A DNA stretch of 64,000 bases from Ceratothoa steindachneri (taxonomy: Eukaryota > Arthropoda > Malacostraca > Isopoda > Cymothoidae), in assembly GCA_963969495.1 (NCBI GenBank), contig OZ018321.1, positions 189,307,485 to 189,371,484 of the forward strand. Reading direction: 5' to 3'. The translations under genes were made by a program, and so were the position numbers. The notes beneath the pieces were generated by a model, which worked only from the letters and a program-made list of their open reading frames with translations, ran no database searches and was not told the DNA's origin. Shown here one piece after another: positions 23,276 to 35,233 of this stretch (positions are counted from its first letter, which is position 1; each line of letters begins with the position of its first letter).

Positions 23276-23279
23276 AATA

Positions 23280-25680
23280 TCCCTTCAATGAAGGTGGCGG
23301 CCACCAGTGAAGTAATAATTTTTTTTTTTGTTTGTATGAGTTTATGGCATTGGAGGAGTTGTGTTTGTTTTTTCATCTTAGCCTAAGTTACATCTCATGC
23401 ATGCTGGTGTTGAGGCAAGGGTTATTTTGCCTTTCTATTCAGAGGATTTTTTTATTAAAGTATTTAAGTGCTTGCGATTGAGTGTAGTGTGAATGTGTTA
23501 CATTAATTTTCGGAGGGAGGGGGGAGTGAGTTATTGGACTGGTTTCAGTAGTATGGTACCTGGATGATTTTGTTTCATGGTGTTGGTTGGGATAGGGTTG
23601 GATAGTGCTCTGCTGAATTGTGTTGTTCTTATCATATTTAGTTGTACTCCAATTGGTACTATTTTGGTTTCTGTTTGTGAGGGATGGAGTGCTTTGTGTG
23701 TATCTTGTAATAATTTGGGGGTACTTTCTTTTCTATTGTTTGGTTCTTGTCTGCGTTCGTTTATGACAATGATGACCATCAAACTGGTGTTGTGTAATTA
23801 ATGGAGGCGCGGATGAATTGCTTCTACATTCAATGGTTCTTAGGTCAAACTGCCGTGGTTTCCATTAATCGTAGACAATTAGGTCGGACTCTGCAAAAAT
23901 TGACGCCATGGCAGCTTCAAGATTCCTCCAGCTATTCAATCCAAAGCATCTCAGATCTGATCCAGTTTCCACCATGTCACCTAAATTCTGATTGTATTCA
24001 CGCCATGGCTACTGCGATCTGACTGATTCTATTTGTCTTTTCTTAACTTAAGCTTTCGTGAGCGAATCAAAAGCGTTTCTAGTCCATCATTCTACATGCT
24101 AACTAGTTATCCTTATTATCTTTACACAAATTACAGGATACAAAGAGAATCGAACTCTTAAATAAAGGATATCTGAATCCTTATTTTAACGTGGAGTCTC
24201 AACTCTGTAAAGCCTGAATCGGGAGATATTTACTTCAAGTGGTGTACCGTATCTCTCATCTATAACCTGAGGATAAGAGAAAATAAACTGATGAAGAAAT
24301 AAGTAAATAAAATGAAAATCCAGTGAAAAAAAGCCTTGGATACTTATGATTTTACCAATGAAATTTAACCCCCAAGTTTTTTAGCCTAGATTGGAGCTTC
24401 AAAGCCTCCAAGAACTGTTTCATCGCGTTCTAACTGGATTTTTACTGCCACACACTCAAACATCACATTTCAGGGTTTCAAATAATCGCAAACCCACAAA
24501 AAAAGCCTGTTTTCGAAATTGAGTAGAGCCTGGTTAAACCCTCCTCTAAGTCCTCATCGCACCTAGTCGCGGCCTCCTTTGCTCACTCGTACTTTGATTT
24601 TCTAGAAGATTTTCTCTTTCCACGAAATCAAAAGCTTCGCCAAATTTTAGAGGGAGAAATCACGTGAATAAAACAGATCTTTCTTAATGACTTTTATTTT
24701 GGTCAATATATAATTTGTGGAAGATGTGTGGGAGATTTTATAAACGAGAGAAAAAGACGAAAAACAACGAGGACATTTAAGCTGTATAAAGGTTTGTAAA
24801 GAAACTGTTCAGTGAGGGTGTGTAAAAATGTATGTAACAAGGAGTGTGTGCGTTAATGTTTGTGAATGTTTATGTATGTGTGTGTGAGAAAGAGATGAAC
24901 CTCCGTACCAATTTTAAATAACTACTTTACAAGTTTGGGGCAGGGGGAAGGGGGAATTCCACCATCCCTCAGAAAACGCTATTGCCCTAAAGGAGGTTTA
25001 AAAATGAGAAAATATATGATGATAGGTTTTAATTATTTTTTAGAAATATTTCTTAATGTCAAATTTATTTTAATTCTCATTACTTTTTTCATATAAAAAA
25101 AATGCCATAATAACTCAAAGGAAAGTCAAAATAACAAATAAAATATATACAGATTCTGAAGAAGGAAATACATAAAAACTTAAGAAGACAACTTCCAAAA
25201 TATTAAGTGATGAAAATACTATATGTCAGGTTATATACTTTTTACCTTTTTTCTTTCAGTGATTGTTAAAATTTCATTAAAAAATCAAATAAAACTATCA
25301 AACTATGGAAATTTTCTACTTCCATTTTTATAAACCAAAATTTAGATTGCTTTTAATTGGTTAAAGGGATTTTTCCATTACCTTCCGTCAAGGCTTTGCT
25401 TATCTATCTAATTGGAATTTATTTTAAGGGAATAGAACCAATTTCTCGAGGGAATTTCTTTCGTTGCGTCAGAAACGAAAAATTGGCACCCGAAATAAAT
25501 TATTAGAAATTCAGGAAAATTTGCCCGAATCCAGGCCAGAATTAATTTAAGGAAAAGAACTTTTTTAAGTTTAACAAAGATTTAGATAATCGAATTCATA
25601 TTTTATAAGGATATTACGTGAATAAGATTATATTACATAAAAATGTCCGAGGGGATATTAACTTTTGTAATTTTGAATGA
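23280..25680. other. AT-rich intergenic DNA, no gene recognised
   Basis: Two open pieces (minus 23782-23531, rich in T/N/P/K; plus 23801-24022) have no domain I can name. 24040-25680 is strongly AT-rich with nothing recognised. Confidence 0.4.
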
Positions 25681-25689
25681 TTTTTGTAT

Positions 25690-26945
25690 AGGTGTCTCTA
25701 CCGGGTTTTAAACAATTTTGTTACAGCCGATTTTTTATCTTTTGAGAGGTTTACGTGTGTGAGAGAAAAGGTTCCGTCAAACAAACTTAAAGTGCTACTG
25801 TTCCAGCACGTGTCATTAAAATGTCTTTTTAATTGTGTGCAGATGTATCGAGATGGATGTGAAAAGAATTAGGATCTATGCCCTCCTGTGCGCGGGCCAC
25901 AACGAGTCCGACATCGCCAAGCAGCTCAAAGTCAACCAGATTGTCGGTGAGGCTGAAGAAGGAGGAAGACCTCAAAGATCGACCTTCTTCAAGCAAACAT
26001 CAAGTTGTCAACGTTTGGCTGAGAAAAATGCCTTCGAAAGTGCTCCGAAACTCAAAACGACTGCGCTCGTGATGAAGAAGAACATCTCGGAGGTCATAGT
26101 GTCCAGGGCCGTCAAGGAGTAGGGCGAAAAGAGCTCGAGGTACGTTGAAAGGCCTCTGCTCACTGCCAGTATTCGAGAACAACCTCGGGAGCAATGTCGT
26201 TGCCTTCTCATCGACTTGAAGACTCATGGCAATCGAATTCTCATTTTCTTATGTAAAAACCTTCACGGTCGATCCAGTTATCAACAGGCAGAACGACCGC
26301 GAGGTAAGCTTCGGCCAGGACGACTCCGAGGTCATCTAGGCGTCTTAGAGCAAGCCCTCGGTATCCGAGATGATGCTCGGCGTTGTGGCTTCAAATGGCG
26401 AGATGAGGTTCGCGGACGATCACAGGCTCACCTAAACCGATTACAGGCGCAGCTTGGTCACGAAAGTCCTGCCCAGGGTGAGAAAGATCACGAAGAAAGC
26501 TTTCTAATTCTTTCAGTAGGACGGTGCCGTAGCCCACACGGCCAAGATCGTGCAAGCGAGGCTGAGGTCAAACATGAACTGATCAAAGAACTTTTGGCCA
26601 CTGCAGTCACCGTACATCAATCCTTTCGTTTACATTGTGTGGGCGCATGTCGAGGGCAAGACCTGCGAGGTTGGCACTGCAACGTCGACGAGCTGAGGTC
26701 CTTCGTCAACCGCGTGTGGGCCAGCATGAAGAAGGACTCCGTCCGCAACGTGTGTGCGGCGTTTAGGCCTCGACTAAACTGCGTCGTAGGGCAGACACAT
26801 TGGTTAATATTACAAGTTAATCACATATTTATAGGATAAAACAATAAAAAAAAACGTGTCTAATTGTATCAAAACTACCATTGTGTTCTTTGGTGAGAAC
26901 GTTGGAACGAGAGTAACAGGTATTTTGCAATACTCGGCATTTGCA
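25690..26945 (+). mobile_element. Mariner/Tc1-superfamily element, copy A (longer)
   Basis: GC-rich island in AT-rich DNA and one of two related copies (B at 45871-46704). The transposase reads RIYALLCAGHNESDIAKQLK (helix-turn-helix) at the N-terminus. Across frames it then gives KTFTVDPVINRQNDREVSFG, MMLGVVASNG, FQ*DGAVAHTAK (second catalytic Asp region) and WPLQSPYINPFVY (third catalytic position, normally SPDLNPLDY). The third acidic residue is replaced by Val and the first-Asp segment is garbled, so it is catalytically dead. Outer ends are set by the limits of similarity to copy B; no clean terminal repeat was found. Confidence 0.75.
25856..26780 (+). pseudogene. Transposase of copy A (DDxD type), inactivated
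   Basis: Start taken at the ATG giving MDVKRIRIYALL, matching the usual N-terminus of this family. At least four frame changes and several stops are present, and the family length is about 340 residues. It acts, when intact, as a cut-and-paste transposase binding terminal repeats via the HTH. Codons are G/C-rich with many CpGs, unlike surrounding DNA, so the composition looks foreign to the locus. Confidence 0.7.
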
Positions 26946-26949
26946 TCAA

Positions 26950-27133
26950 TATCTAGGAATTATGCTCCATTGGGCTAAGAGCATCGCAAGATTGCATGGA
27001 TTTACCCATGCTGAGTGTGTTTGTTGACCCATTTCGAGTGTGTTTGTTGAGTCATTTTGTCAGGTCAGGAAATTTATATTACCCATTGTAAGCGAATTAT
27101 TCTTGTCCATTTTCTCATTGTATGACTGGACTG

Positions 27134-27207
<74 letters not shown>

Positions 27208-28225
27208 CTTCTCTCTCGTTCTCTCTCTCTCCCTCTCTCTCTTTATTCCCCTCTCTCTCTCTTTCCCCCCTATCTCTCCATTTCTCTTTCCCCTTTTCTC
27301 TCTGTCTCTTTCTTTTTATCTCGCTCTGCCATCCCTCCCCCTTACATTACAAAAAGCAGATAGACTAAATGGGTTGCTGCTAATTTAAGTGTTTAGAAGG
27401 AATACATATTTTGCTATAAATTCTTTTTCTAAGCGCCCAAAAAAGCTTAATATTACCCGTACTACTACTATTACTACCTTGATCATGATATTTATTCATT
27501 CTATTGTATTAACGATACCCTCATGGCGTAAGCTGCGCGTCATAGGCAATTTATTGTGACAATATCCATAAACATGTTGATGTACTTTGAATCAGATTAG
27601 GGGACTCGTCGTCCATGACCTAACTTGAAGTGGACTAACCTATCTCTGCCCTACTATTTTTATCTGAAATCTATCCATCTATTGTCTATTTTTTCATCCT
27701 ATGACCTTAACCCTTACCAACGGCGGGTCTTCGGTCATCTTGGTTTTTGTGGTTCGACGGAAGAATGGCGTTACTATTACGGGTGAGGGAAAGAGTCATT
27801 AGCTCAATTCAAATAAGCTTTCTTGTTAATTTAATTATAAAATAGTATGTGAATTACCTGTACCATGGTTTTGACATATATCATCGCACGGATAGAAAAT
27901 TTCAATCCGTAGAGCGCCTGTTATTAAATGGTCCTTTATTGCACAGAATAACGAGATTGCATTCCTCAAATTGACTCAATTCTTGAGGTAAATACAATAA
28001 CATCTTTTTTTTAAGGCACATTCGACTAGTTGATGCAAAATACGCTATTATTTGGAAAGAAATAGCTGTAAATAGAAGACTCACTTGAGAGTTAGAATTA
28101 AGGATAATAAAATGACACAACAAAAAATGCATAGCATAGGAAATGTAAATTGTATTGACAAGAGAGAAAATGAAATACGAATTAAATACAACTAAGTAAA
28201 TGTAAATGATATTTTTTTCATTGGA
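26950..28225. other. AT-rich intergenic DNA with CT microsatellite
   Basis: Contains the (CT)n tract 27136-27320. No gene recognised. Confidence 0.5.
27136..27320. repeat. (CT)n microsatellite and CT-rich flank
   Basis: Pure CT from 27136 to about 27192, imperfect to about 27320. Ser/Leu-rich open frames here are artefacts. Confidence 0.95.
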
Positions 28226-28229
28226 CGGC

Positions 28230-29480
28230 CACCTGCTCTCATCAGAGTCACCAACCTCGGATCTACGAGGTGTCTCGGTAAGACCCAGGTGATGACGCTA
28301 ACCCTTACCCATCTAAAGGACTTAATTCAGGTCACCTGATCTCATTGTGGGGCTGAGAACTTAGGCGGTGCCTCCGCTGTCTTGCCGCAATCATGGCGGT
28401 GCCTCCGCTGTCTTGCCGCAATCATGGCGGCCCTAGAGAAGTCAGAGGAAAACCCGCTGCAAGTGCAGAATCGCTCTGAAGAAACTCCCTATAAGGGACT
28501 AAGGGTGAAACTCCTAAACCCATCTACTAGTAAGAGGGAGAAACACCCTCTCCTCTATGAGGTATTTGGAGGGGTCCCTGAGAAAGCACTAGGGTGAAGC
28601 AGTTCCTCAAAAGAGGTAAAACTGCACGAGGGTGGCTCCATGTGTGGTAAAAAGGGAACCTCTTCCCCAATAGGCAGTAGCGAGAGGCGAGCCCCTCCAC
28701 CAATAAGAAATGTGCCGTTGCTTTCTTTACCCAACCCAACACCAGTTTGGGCGAAGTCTGGTGAATATTAATCACACATTCCCCATTTCCTTTGTACTTC
28801 ACTGTCCCTGCCCGCGTAAGCCCTATTTTGACCTCCAAAGGGATCATAAGCCTAGTGAGGCATCTTGCACGCCCCGGCAGCTACCACTAGGTCGAGCAGT
28901 ATACGTCATGTCCGCCACTCCTTGGAGATCCCAGACTAAGTCCTAAACGTGGCGTGGTAAGCAAGTCGGAGTGGCGGATTCAGCTTGGTGTCAGGCCTCG
29001 GAGATATGGGGATTACTACGCCCGTCATCCAGTGAAGGAGAAACCAGAGACAAATTCAAAAGGAAGGGACTGGGTGATGAGGTCAATGAAAAGGGTAAAG
29101 AAAAGAAAAATTGGAATGGAAAGTTTTCATAAAGGGATCGGAGGAACGCACCAGCTTCGCACGGTTGTCTGGTCCTTCCTTGAGGTCACTGTTATCGGGA
29201 TGACGTCCTGCTCCTCCAGATATAAACTGAAAGTGTGCAAATGGTACCTCCCTGCGGCGCAATGGGGAGGAAATGCCATGTTTTCCCTCAAAGTTTCAGT
29301 TGTACTCAGGGGTTTTCGCCTCGATATACGCCATCCACGTTCTTGAGGCTCAACAAAGAATTGAGGGCATAGTGGTAGAAAGAGAAGAGGGGAGCTGAGA
29401 AAGACAAAGGGGGAGACGCGCCAGCTTACCAGGTCTTGTCAAAGGGTGCAATTCAACACAGTGACGGGACCACGTCATTT
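28230..29480 (+). mobile_element. Unassigned retroelement 5' region with ORF1-like start, copy 2
   Basis: GC-rich block with a sharp AT boundary on both sides. A non-coding leader (28240-28420) includes a 31-bp direct duplication (28378-28408 and 28409-28439, gcggtgcctccgctgtcttg...). It leads into a frame with ATG at 28424 reading MAALEKSEENPLQVQNRSEE and continuing to 28597, where a stop ends it. Decayed sequence follows, including an open piece 28954-29346. It matches the minus-strand copy at 22250-22865. The product is not recognised; a LINE ORF1 N-terminus is the likeliest reading. Confidence 0.5.
28378..28439 (+). repeat. 31-bp direct duplication
   Basis: Two adjacent identical 31-bp units starting gcggtgcctccgctgtcttg and ending caatcatg. 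It duplicates an in-frame upstream ATG candidate before the gcggcc form. Confidence 0.9.
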
Positions 29481-29995
29481 TCTGCTCAATTTTTATTAAA
29501 TTTAAATAAATAATAACTTATAGCAACTACCTCTGCATTACCCGGCTATGCCGTTGCCACGGCGCGATGGCGAATCACTACTACAATCTCTAATCATATA
29601 ATCATAATACTCTTTTTCTTGTCATAAAACTATCGAAATATTGACATTTATTATATGCATAGTTTACAGATAGTTCTCTAAAGATGCATTTGGCAATGTT
29701 AAAAGCAAGTACTAATAAAAAAACTTCTAAAATAACGTTTCCATCTTCAGCAAAAGATTTTAAAATAAATCCATCCCTAAATAAAATTTACCATTAAGGA
29801 GAAAAATTATGAAATAAATTGGAAAAACGTTTCAAAATCATTTGGAAAGACATTAATTGAAGGAACCTTTCATAATAAATTATGAATAACTTCTATTTGA
29901 TTAAAGAAGAAAGCATTGCTCGAAGTGCCTTAGTAATTCACCCAGTTCGTGTTCAACTCTGCTTGAAGAGCTCTTTTCTCGGGATGTTTTGGTTT
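29480..29995. other. AT-rich intergenic DNA
   Basis: Nothing recognised. Confidence 0.4.
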
Positions 29996-30985
29996 GTTAG
30001 CGTGCGAAGCCTGTTCTTTTTGGTAGCCTGCGAGGCCTGGTTTTTCTTATAGCCTGCGAAGCTTGTTCTTTTTGGAAGAAACATGTTCTTTTTGATAGCC
30101 TGCAAAACCTGTTCCTTTTGGAAGCCAGTGAAACATGTTCTTTTTGTCTAGCCTGCGAAGCCAGTTCTTTTTGATAGCACACGAGGACTGGTTGGGTATC
30201 CTGCCAAACCTTTTATTTTGGTAACCTGTTCTTTTTGGTAGCCCATCCTGCTTGTTCTTTTTTAGCGCTCGAAGCCTGTTCTTTTTTGTAGCATACGAAA
30301 CCTGTTTTTTTTAGCCTGTGAAGCTCTTCTTTTTTTAGCCTGCTAAGCTTGTTCATTTGGATAGCCTGCGAAGCCTATAATTTTGATAATCTTGTAAGAC
30401 TGCTCTTTTTGTCATTCTGCTAAGCCTGTTATTTTTATTAACCTGACAATTCTGTTCTTTTGGGTAGCCTGACACTTTTTTTCTATTTGGTAGAGTGCAA
30501 AACCTGTACTTTTTGGTAACCTGTGAAGCCGTTTTTTTTATATCCTGCAAAACATGCTCTTTGTGGTCGCTGGGGAAGAGACTTCTTTTTTGGAGCCTGC
30601 GAAGCATGTTCATTTTGGTAGCCTGGGAAGGTTGTTCTTTTTAGTAGCCTAAGAAGCCAGTTTTTTGTAGACTGAAAAGTCTGTACTTTATGGTAGCCCG
30701 CGAAACTCGTTCTTTTTGGTAGTGTGCTAATCCTGTTCTTTTTGGTAGCCAGCAAATCCTGTTCATTTTTGGTAGCCTGCGTAACCTGTTATTTTCTAGC
30801 ATAAAAAGTTTTATCTTTTTGGTAGCCTGCGAAGCCGGTTTTTGGTAACATGTGAAGGTTTTACTTTTTGGTTTAATACGAAATCTTCTCTTTGGTAGCC
30901 TAAGAAACCTGTTTTTTTAGCTTGCAAAGTCCGATTTTGGTAGCCTGCGAAGCCTTTTCTTTTTGGTATTCTGTAAAAACTGTTC
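29996..30985. repeat. 26-bp minisatellite C (gcctgcgaagcctgttctttttggta)
   Basis: About 35-38 imperfect copies of a 26-bp unit with indels. The core words agcctgcgaag and tgttctttttggta recur throughout. As with minisatellite B the period is not a multiple of 3. Minus-strand Lys/Arg/Gln-rich open frames (86-90 codons, for example repeated QKEQ, LPKRT) are repeat artefacts and not genes. Confidence 0.95.
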
Positions 30986-30989
30986 TTGT

Positions 30990-32480
30990 TATTTAATTCA
31001 GAAAAGTGCATCACTATGTTTGTCCGCTTTTCTTTACACTCTCTTGCTTATCCGGAGATCCCATCTGAATGATACCATGTGCTCTTGTCTTCTTCTCCCA
31101 GCCGTAGCAAAGTTACTCTCAAAACGTGTATTTCTCCCGTGACTTTGCTGCTCAACTTAGAATAAATGAGGGGGTTGTGGGGGGTGCTTAAAACTTATTA
31201 TATCCTTTATCGCATCGAGCCAAGACATATGCTATTTTCCTTGTTTTATAAAGATTACATAAGATTGACACTTGACCATTACGAGTATATACGTTATAAT
31301 CAGCATCAAACAAGTTTACGTAACGGCCAATTCCTTAATGTCATAATTTCATTAAAATTCTAAAGAAATGCCTATTTAATTTATTTTGACACATTATGTG
31401 TCTCCAAGAGGGCCTTTTCTTATGTCGCAATGTGGCATGTGGCAATTTTCCTCTTGGAATGGCTATCTACTCTTAGAGTATACCAAAAATATTTTAGTAT
31501 TAGCGTCCCCTTTCCTTATTAATGACTAATTAGAATTAACGTTTTTCCGTTTTATTTTACAAACTGTCCAGAGGTAATATCGTCTTCTCAATTTTTCTTC
31601 GATGTTATATTTTATTAATGAATAATGTATTTAATTTCCTTCCTAATCACATGTGAATTGCTTGCTGGACACTGACAAATTATCACACTCTTACGTTTAA
31701 ATTACGATTACATATCGGCTCGATAATATCTCGTACATATTTCTGACCGATTTATTATTAGTCCCATTCTCTCGCGAATACTACGAAAATTAGAGTTTGT
31801 TTGTTTGTTTTTCTGTTTAATGATGCTGAGCTCAGAGGGTCATAGGGTCTAATTCCTCGTAAGATATTTTGCTTTTTCCTGACGTTGTTGACTACGATCA
31901 TTTCAAAACGAATTACTTTATAATCTGTATTGCTATTGTGATCACCGATTAAGACGTTTTTCAATGAAAAAAAATCATTGGTAATAATTATGAAGTAAAA
32001 ATACTTTTGAAAATCGTGGGGTTTGTGGTTTATGTCAGATAATTAGTATTATCGGACGAGAGTAGCTACTACATTGGACGTTAGACAGACGTGAGTTGCC
32101 CCATATTAAGGTTCTTCACTCTTATATAAATGGACAAGAAATTGAATAAGATCTGATCTTCTCTAGAGCTTTGCAACGGTGTCATGTAAATTACCGCTAC
32201 GCATTTTTTTAGATGAAATACATTAAATTTTACAATAATTAATTCTGTATGTTCAATTTAGCTCAAGTTTGTCGTAACTACATTAAAATTGCATTTACAT
32301 ATACAACAACATACATGGAGTGTGTTCATTTTCCCTCCTTGTGAAAGATTTTAAAACTTGACGTCCCAAATAAACAAAAACCACGACTCAGCTTCAACTA
32401 TAGAGATCATTAAGTCATTCTGGCCCTGATTTTTATGCATAAATAACAATTCTCTTTCCTTTAATACCTTCCTCATTCAA
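30990..32480. other. AT-rich intergenic DNA
   Basis: No gene or repeat structure recognised. Confidence 0.4.
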
Positions 32481-32487
32481 TAACATA

Positions 32488-32865
32488 CAGGGTGGTCCGA
32501 AAGTCTTTTGACCCCCTGTAAATATAGTTTTAACTTTGTATTTCAAATATTTTATTTTTTATTTCAGATGAACGAAAGTTTTATCATCCCTTGTTAATAT
32601 TGTTTTGATTTTCTCTTTTAGATGGCTGACACGAGCTCCCAAAAACACAATTTCGTAAAATATTACACAGGACGCATCATTCTATGCCATGAAAATGATG
32701 CTGTTCATATAGACATTGTCAATTTGTGACAATGTCATTGAAAAGAGAATACACTAACATCGATGCTTATGATGATATTATTATATTCTTCCTCTATTAT
32801 TATATTCTTCCTCTATCGTTTTATTACTTTTCGGTAAGGGATGACATGACTTTCTGACCACCGTG
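32488..32865. mobile_element. 378-bp TA-flanked MITE with 18-bp-scale terminal inverted repeats
   Basis: The left end CAGGGTGGTCCGAAAGTC begins at 32488 and the right end, read inward on the minus strand, is CACGGTGGTCAGAAAGTC (16 of 18 matches). TA dinucleotides at 32486-32487 and 32866-32867 flank it. TA target plus these ends mark a Tc1/mariner-group non-autonomous element (family knowledge). There is no coding capacity. The interior has a 19-bp direct repeat attattatattcttcctct at about 32775-32815. Confidence 0.85.
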
Positions 32866-32869
32866 TACA

Positions 32870-33325
32870 TGACTTCGCGCGTTTATTGTAGTTTAACAGA
32901 CACAGCATCGCTATAAAGAACAAATTTCTTTACTTATGATTAGCCCTTTGCGTCGTAGAGGATCCAGTTTGTAGGTTTAGGCCTCATTGGGCCTTTTTGT
33001 GTCGCTCGGGGTCTTTTGATGTTTTGGAGTCTCTTAAAATGTCGCGGATTCTCTCTTCTAAAGGTCTTTAAAGGTCACCCCGTTCTAGTTGACTGAGAGG
33101 CTTAACGAGTGACGTTAATTCAGATGTCTTAAATCTGAAGAAAGGTTCTATTTTTTTTAATTTTCTCTGTGTCCATTTTCAATTTTAACTTATGTAGAAA
33201 TACTTTCATTCACTGTTGTGGCATTCTTGACATCTAGATCTCTTTTTCTCTTGACCACCTCTTCTAATCTTTTTACGTTCCTATCCACATTTTTGCCCTA
33301 TTGTGGTAATTTGTTAATCGTGCCA
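32870..33325. other. AT-rich intergenic DNA
   Basis: Nothing recognised. Confidence 0.4.
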
Positions 33326-33329
33326 CTCC

Positions 33330-33770
33330 TCCCATTCCAATCGTGAGCCAAGACCCCAGACCGGATAATGAAATTAACATAAAGATTTGAATTACAAACG
33401 TTGGCAATTCCGAAGGCACAAAAGGTCTGTTCTCGTTGGGAGGGGGGAGGGGGTAAGAGGTAGTAATATGTTTTGTCAGCGAGCAAGGAACTTTTCATGG
33501 CTCAAAGGAGAGTCATTCGTCAGTTCGTCAGGGGAGTGTGCAACTAGATTCCTTCGGCAGAGTCCGAGTTGGAAGAGTGATGTGTTATATGCCCGAAGGA
33601 GAGACGCATGAGAGAGCGATTTTGTGATTAGCTATGTGAACGGTAGCGTAGGTAGCCGTAGCTGTCTGCACGCATGTCTCAGAGACTCGACGCACCGCCT
33701 TATTGGTAGCTGCTCCCTGCGAGCTGCCAAATTTCTTGTCTCATCTCTTGCCAAGAATACAACGCTATAC
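33330..33770 (+). repeat. Dispersed repeat R1, copy 2
   Basis: Relative of 14870-15300, same orientation. Shared blocks are listed under copy 1. Copy 2 contains gggaggggggaggggg at 33439-33455 where copy 1 has gaaagggggagatg. No coding frame is conserved between the copies. Confidence 0.6.
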
Positions 33771-35230
33771 TTAACATGAAAATACAAGTTTTATTTTAAT
33801 TTATGTTCTCTGTATTATTCATCTCCACTATATTTTCAATAAAACCAAAAACGCCTAATTATCATTTATTTCCAATGCCATAGCCTAAATTTGTAAAAGT
33901 CCATTCCACCTTTCCTCAAGGAGTCCATTGCAGGACAGAAGGTGGCGAGCCCGTTAATGGGGGGGAATTTTTTAACGTCTGTGGTCGAAGCATTGACTGA
34001 GTATCTCGTTAAGTCTCTTCATCGCTTCCGATTAATTATGAAAATAAACGCATAAGTTACCTGAGCCGTTTTCTTTCTACCTTCGGGGGAGACTTTATTA
34101 GGGAGGAAAAATTCCTGAAACAAAATAGGAGAAAAATTAGGTGCTAAAGTCAAGAATTTTTTATACTCGCTTCCATCGTCCATGATATTTTAGGGATAAG
34201 AGTTGGATCTTTTGTATACAATAACCAATTAATTTCTAATTTTCCCATTATACTATTTATTTATCTCGATTTAATATGTATTTGAAGTTATTTGATCATT
34301 GGTTTTTTTTCCTGGTATATGCATATATACCGTATATTTTATGTATATTTGCGAGTGTTTACATATATATATATATATATGCATAAATATGGTAGGTGCG
34401 TCTGCGCATGTCTAAAATGAGGAGATTTGAATTTTTTCTCCATAACTTTGGATTTTATGGAATCCTTTGTTCGCGTTGTTAAGATATGGACTTTCACAAA
34501 TTAAAGAATTATGAGGCGGCGCCGTCTTCGTTCGAAATTTTTGTCGCCTGTGTTATCGCCGAATTTGAATATGTAGCTCGCCTGCTCCGAAAACCGACAC
34601 GGTTTATTGGAGCTGTGTATGCTTGGGTGTGTGGGTGTGTGTTCGAAAGAGAGAGGGGGTTTAGAGGGTGAAGTTGAAACAGAAAATATTATAATGATAA
34701 ACATGTACGAGTGATCATTAGAAATTAAATCAATAGCCTGAGTGACATTAAAGAAATAGTGTAGTGAAATATAATCTAATGATTAAAATTTTCTCTTTTT
34801 TTTCAGATTCGTTTCATCGCCTTTTAAGAACAATGGAAAGGGCATTAACTCTGCAAATCATTTCCCGTTAATTCATTCATGAAAGAACATCTGGCAAAGG
34901 AAACTAACCAACGCTCTCTACAATCCGGTTGTGTTGAGCGGATTGTGGACAAAGATTTGTTGTACATTGCTGAAAGAACGCCCTATTTTACTCCCAAGAA
35001 GCCAGAGCCTTTGTTTGAGAGACCCAGTGGGTAGAGCCGTAAGCGGGTATTTAAGCAGCTGTGTGTAGCAATCATCTACATTTCACACGCACTTACACTA
35101 TGGGAAGTATGAGCATACACTATCTTTTTTATGTGGTTCGTTGCGCCAAGGGCTGTCGTACAACGGGTCATTGGGTTGATCCCATTCCCAGAGAAGAAAG
35201 AAAAGAAGGATAAAGCAGTGGATATATTAG
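33770..35230. other. Intergenic DNA upstream of the longest open frame
   Basis: Mostly AT-rich, with a short (TA)n at 34364-34380. A GC-richer patch at 34500-34620 is open on both strands and may be a dispersed repeat. From about 34900 to 35230 GC rises and stops are fewer, but no exon could be defined. Confidence 0.35.
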
Positions 35231-35233
35231 ATC

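Noticed and set aside
27040..27388. Ser/Leu repeat proteins
   Set aside because: Translation of (CT)n.
29997..31014. Lys/Arg/Gln-rich minus-strand open frames
   Set aside because: Read-through of the 26-bp minisatellite.
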